NCBI RefSeq assembly: GCF_947242115.1
Contig: NC_074723.1
Coordinates: 12,839,001-12,903,000, forward strand
Direction: 5' to 3'
Origin: Biomphalaria glabrata
Lineage: Eukaryota > Mollusca > Gastropoda > Planorbidae
Length of the DNA stretch: 64,000 nucleotides
This document shows positions 62,279 through 64,000 of this stretch, one piece after another (the stretch's first letter is position 1; every line of letters starts with the position of its first letter). The position numbers were made by a program, and so were the translations under genes. The notes beneath the pieces were generated by a model. That model saw only the letters and a list, made by a program, of their open reading frames with translations, was not told the DNA's origin and ran no database searches.

Positions 62279-62282
<4 letters not shown>

Positions 62283-62320
<38 letters not shown>
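62283..62320. repeat. Poly-T tract, about 38 bases
   Basis: An uninterrupted T run about 35 bases before the splice acceptor at 62355. It may extend the polypyrimidine tract or mark the poly-A tail of a minus-strand insertion. Confidence 0.9.
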
Positions 62321-62321
<1 letters not shown>

Positions 62322-62355
62322 ATCAAAACCTTTTTTTTTCTTAATCTATTTTCAG

Positions 62356-64000
62356 AACTGTTTGATCAGCTGAAATACAAAGTTGCTTTAAAATTTGCAT
62401 TCTCTAATTCTCTTTCAATGAATCAGAACCAAAAAGATATTTTACGGCATAATTATATGCAGTTGGCAGAATATATTATGCCTAGCATTGAACAAGTTTG
62501 TAAAAATCTGTGGATGGCAAAAGTCATATCTAAACCAATGATGGAAGATATATTAGAGGTAAACACAAAATATTTATTGCTAATTAGAAATCAAATACAA
62601 GTATTTCTATTTGTAATATATATTGGAATGTTACCAGCTCTGACCAATAACCTCTGTCGTTCTCACTGGCTTCTTGTGTAAAAAAAAAAAACAGATTTTT
62701 TTTTGCTGTTCTTTTTTAGAGGAATGACTTTATTTGACTTCAAATATTCATCATGAATATTGCTTCATGTTTTGTATGACCATAAAATAAAAAGCATTTC
62801 CTTATATAGAATGACATAGATGCTTCGAATTATATTCTGTGCTTAAAAAAATCTGGGTTAATTTTCATGAAATCATTATGAAAATCAGAAAATAAATTAT
62901 TCTTGTTTATCCATGTAAGAGATTTTGGTCAGTATTTTTTTTTCTGCTTGACTATTAAAGTAGCTAGATATTAGATATAAAACACTTTAATCAATATTTA
63001 CTTTAAAATAAAAATTTTTAATCCTAAATAAATTTGAAAAAAAAGTGTGTAGTATACAAATATTATCAGAAAATTAGGGTTTTCAATTACATTATATAAA
63101 AGTGAAAGGATATAAACATTTTTGTAATTTTTAAGTGATCTTATATAGCTTTTGATCAAGTTTCTCCTCTTCACACAGCTGATCTATCCAATGGCATGTG
63201 CCAATACAGTTAGGGGTCAGCGGCGTCGCAGATTCTGCCAGTGTATAGCACTGTGTGCTGCAACTGCCTATGGGTGGCTGGCTCCTGAGTTTTCCTCAGG
63301 GTTGACTTCCGAAGCTTTTCCCATGTTTAGGTATAACTGCTTCACAGTTTTCCTTCTCCAGCCATGGCTAACAAGACCCCACTACCTGAAGTTTACTGGT
63401 TTAGGTGCTAGTTTTTCCCCTTCTGCTAGTGAAAACAATTGTCAGACTCAATATCTGAGCTACAGGTGAAGGCCAGGAGTTGGACTGGTTGTCAGAGGCT
63501 ATTTGAGATGCATGCCATTAGGAAGGATTTTATAGGTAGTGGAGTGCTAATATCCATTGCCACTTCTGGCAATGACAACCTTGTGGAACAAATTGCTTGT
63601 GATAAAGATTTTTTTAAACACTTTTTAAGCTCAAAATCTTTTTTTTTTTAAATAAAATAAACAAATTGATGTCTATATTTCTAATAAGATAATTAAATTT
63701 AAGTGTATAAAACCATATTAAAAAATAACAAGTAACCTCACTAATAATGCATCAGATATTAAGCTCAGAAAAAAAATGCCTGGCTTGGGAACTTCACTTT
63801 TAATCCAGCACATATAATTTAGTTCAGGCCTCAATTAAAAACAACAGCAAAAAACAAAATGAAATGTCTAAGAACTATACGTTTAGAAAAAAATAATGAC
63901 ATTAGGATGTTAATGCCATGTCAATTTCATAGCGCAATAAAGAATTAAATAGTTTGGTCACATAGTAAGAATGTCTTTCTCTCTCTCTTTTAGGGTAAAA
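62356..64000 (+). CDS. Second CARD gene (probable caspase paralog), 5' part only
   Basis: Exon 62356-62558 follows TCTATTTTCAG and ends GAG|GTAAAC. From ATG 62418 it encodes MNQNQKDILRHNYMQLAEYI, MPSIEQVCKNLWMAKVISKP and MMEDILE (47 aa). This aligns without gaps after the first residue with caspase exon 1 on the minus strand (48 aa): both end in M.EDILE with a phase-0 donor, and share the IEQV/VEIVC segment. After an intron of 1435 bases an acceptor TTTTAG at 63988-63993 starts GGTAAAA at the window edge. The reading frame is also open upstream of the ATG to the acceptor, so an additional coding exon upstream cannot be excluded. A caspase or another CARD protein is possible; the protease part lies outside. 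Confidence 0.72.
63175..63660. repeat. Possible dispersed repeat in the intron of the second CARD gene
   Basis: A segment of balanced base composition inside AT-rich intron sequence, with overlapping ORFs (63152-63469, 63439-63651) that show no domain. Words such as GAAGGCCAGGAGTTGGACTG and GAGATGCATGCCATTAGGA have the look of a LINE 3'UTR, but I cannot confirm a family. Confidence 0.3.

Overview
The window looks like AT-rich nuclear DNA of a mollusc, most likely a pulmonate freshwater snail. The reasons are long introns, tRNA-derived SINEs of a kind common in gastropods, many 5'-truncated LINEs, non-autonomous hAT and Helitron elements, and unusually frequent AGATCT/TCTAGA motifs. The species call is inference; no search was run.

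Three host genes can be read by joining ORFs at GT..AG sites with matching phases. (1) A complete SKI/SnoN-family corepressor runs on + from 6173 to 22707 in seven coding exons (674 aa), with the DHD domain, the SMAD4-binding zinc domain and a C-terminal coiled coil. A CpG-containing segment with three GACGTC motifs lies 0.7 kb upstream. (2) A complete CARD-containing initiator-type caspase runs on - from 57692 to 29516 in ten phase-consistent coding exons (541 aa): CARD, linker, p20 with the SHG histidine and QACRG cysteine, and p10. It is tail to tail with SKI. (3) At the right edge a second CARD exon on + (62418-62558) aligns with exon 1 of the first caspase, ends with the same phase-0 junction, and is followed by a splice acceptor seven bases before the window ends. 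The window therefore holds a divergent (head-to-head) pair of related CARD genes.

Layout: 1-5.3 kb, upstream flank of SKI with a LINE fragment, two hAT MITEs and an unexplained GC-rich stretch. 5.3-22.7 kb, SKI, whose introns carry two hAT MITEs resembling SPIN elements (one with perfect 8-bp target duplications), a 1.1-kb Helitron-like element, a 71-bp palindrome, a 14-copy minisatellite and two long AT microsatellites, one touching a splice acceptor. 22.7-29.5 kb, SKI 3'UTR and the convergent intergenic stretch. 29.5-57.7 kb, caspase; its introns hold a LINE copy with an uninterrupted 612-aa RT/RNase H reading frame, a rearranged multi-domain LINE (48.1-53.6 kb), SINEs, tandem duplications, a 32-bp minisatellite and a putative solo LTR. 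57.7-64 kb, the bidirectional interval with LINE copies, then the start of the second CARD gene.

SKI acts in TGF-beta/SMAD repression and the caspases in cell death or innate signalling. Nothing in the sequence links the two functionally; they are simply neighbours. Exon coordinates come from reading splice sites by eye and could be off by a base or use alternative sites.
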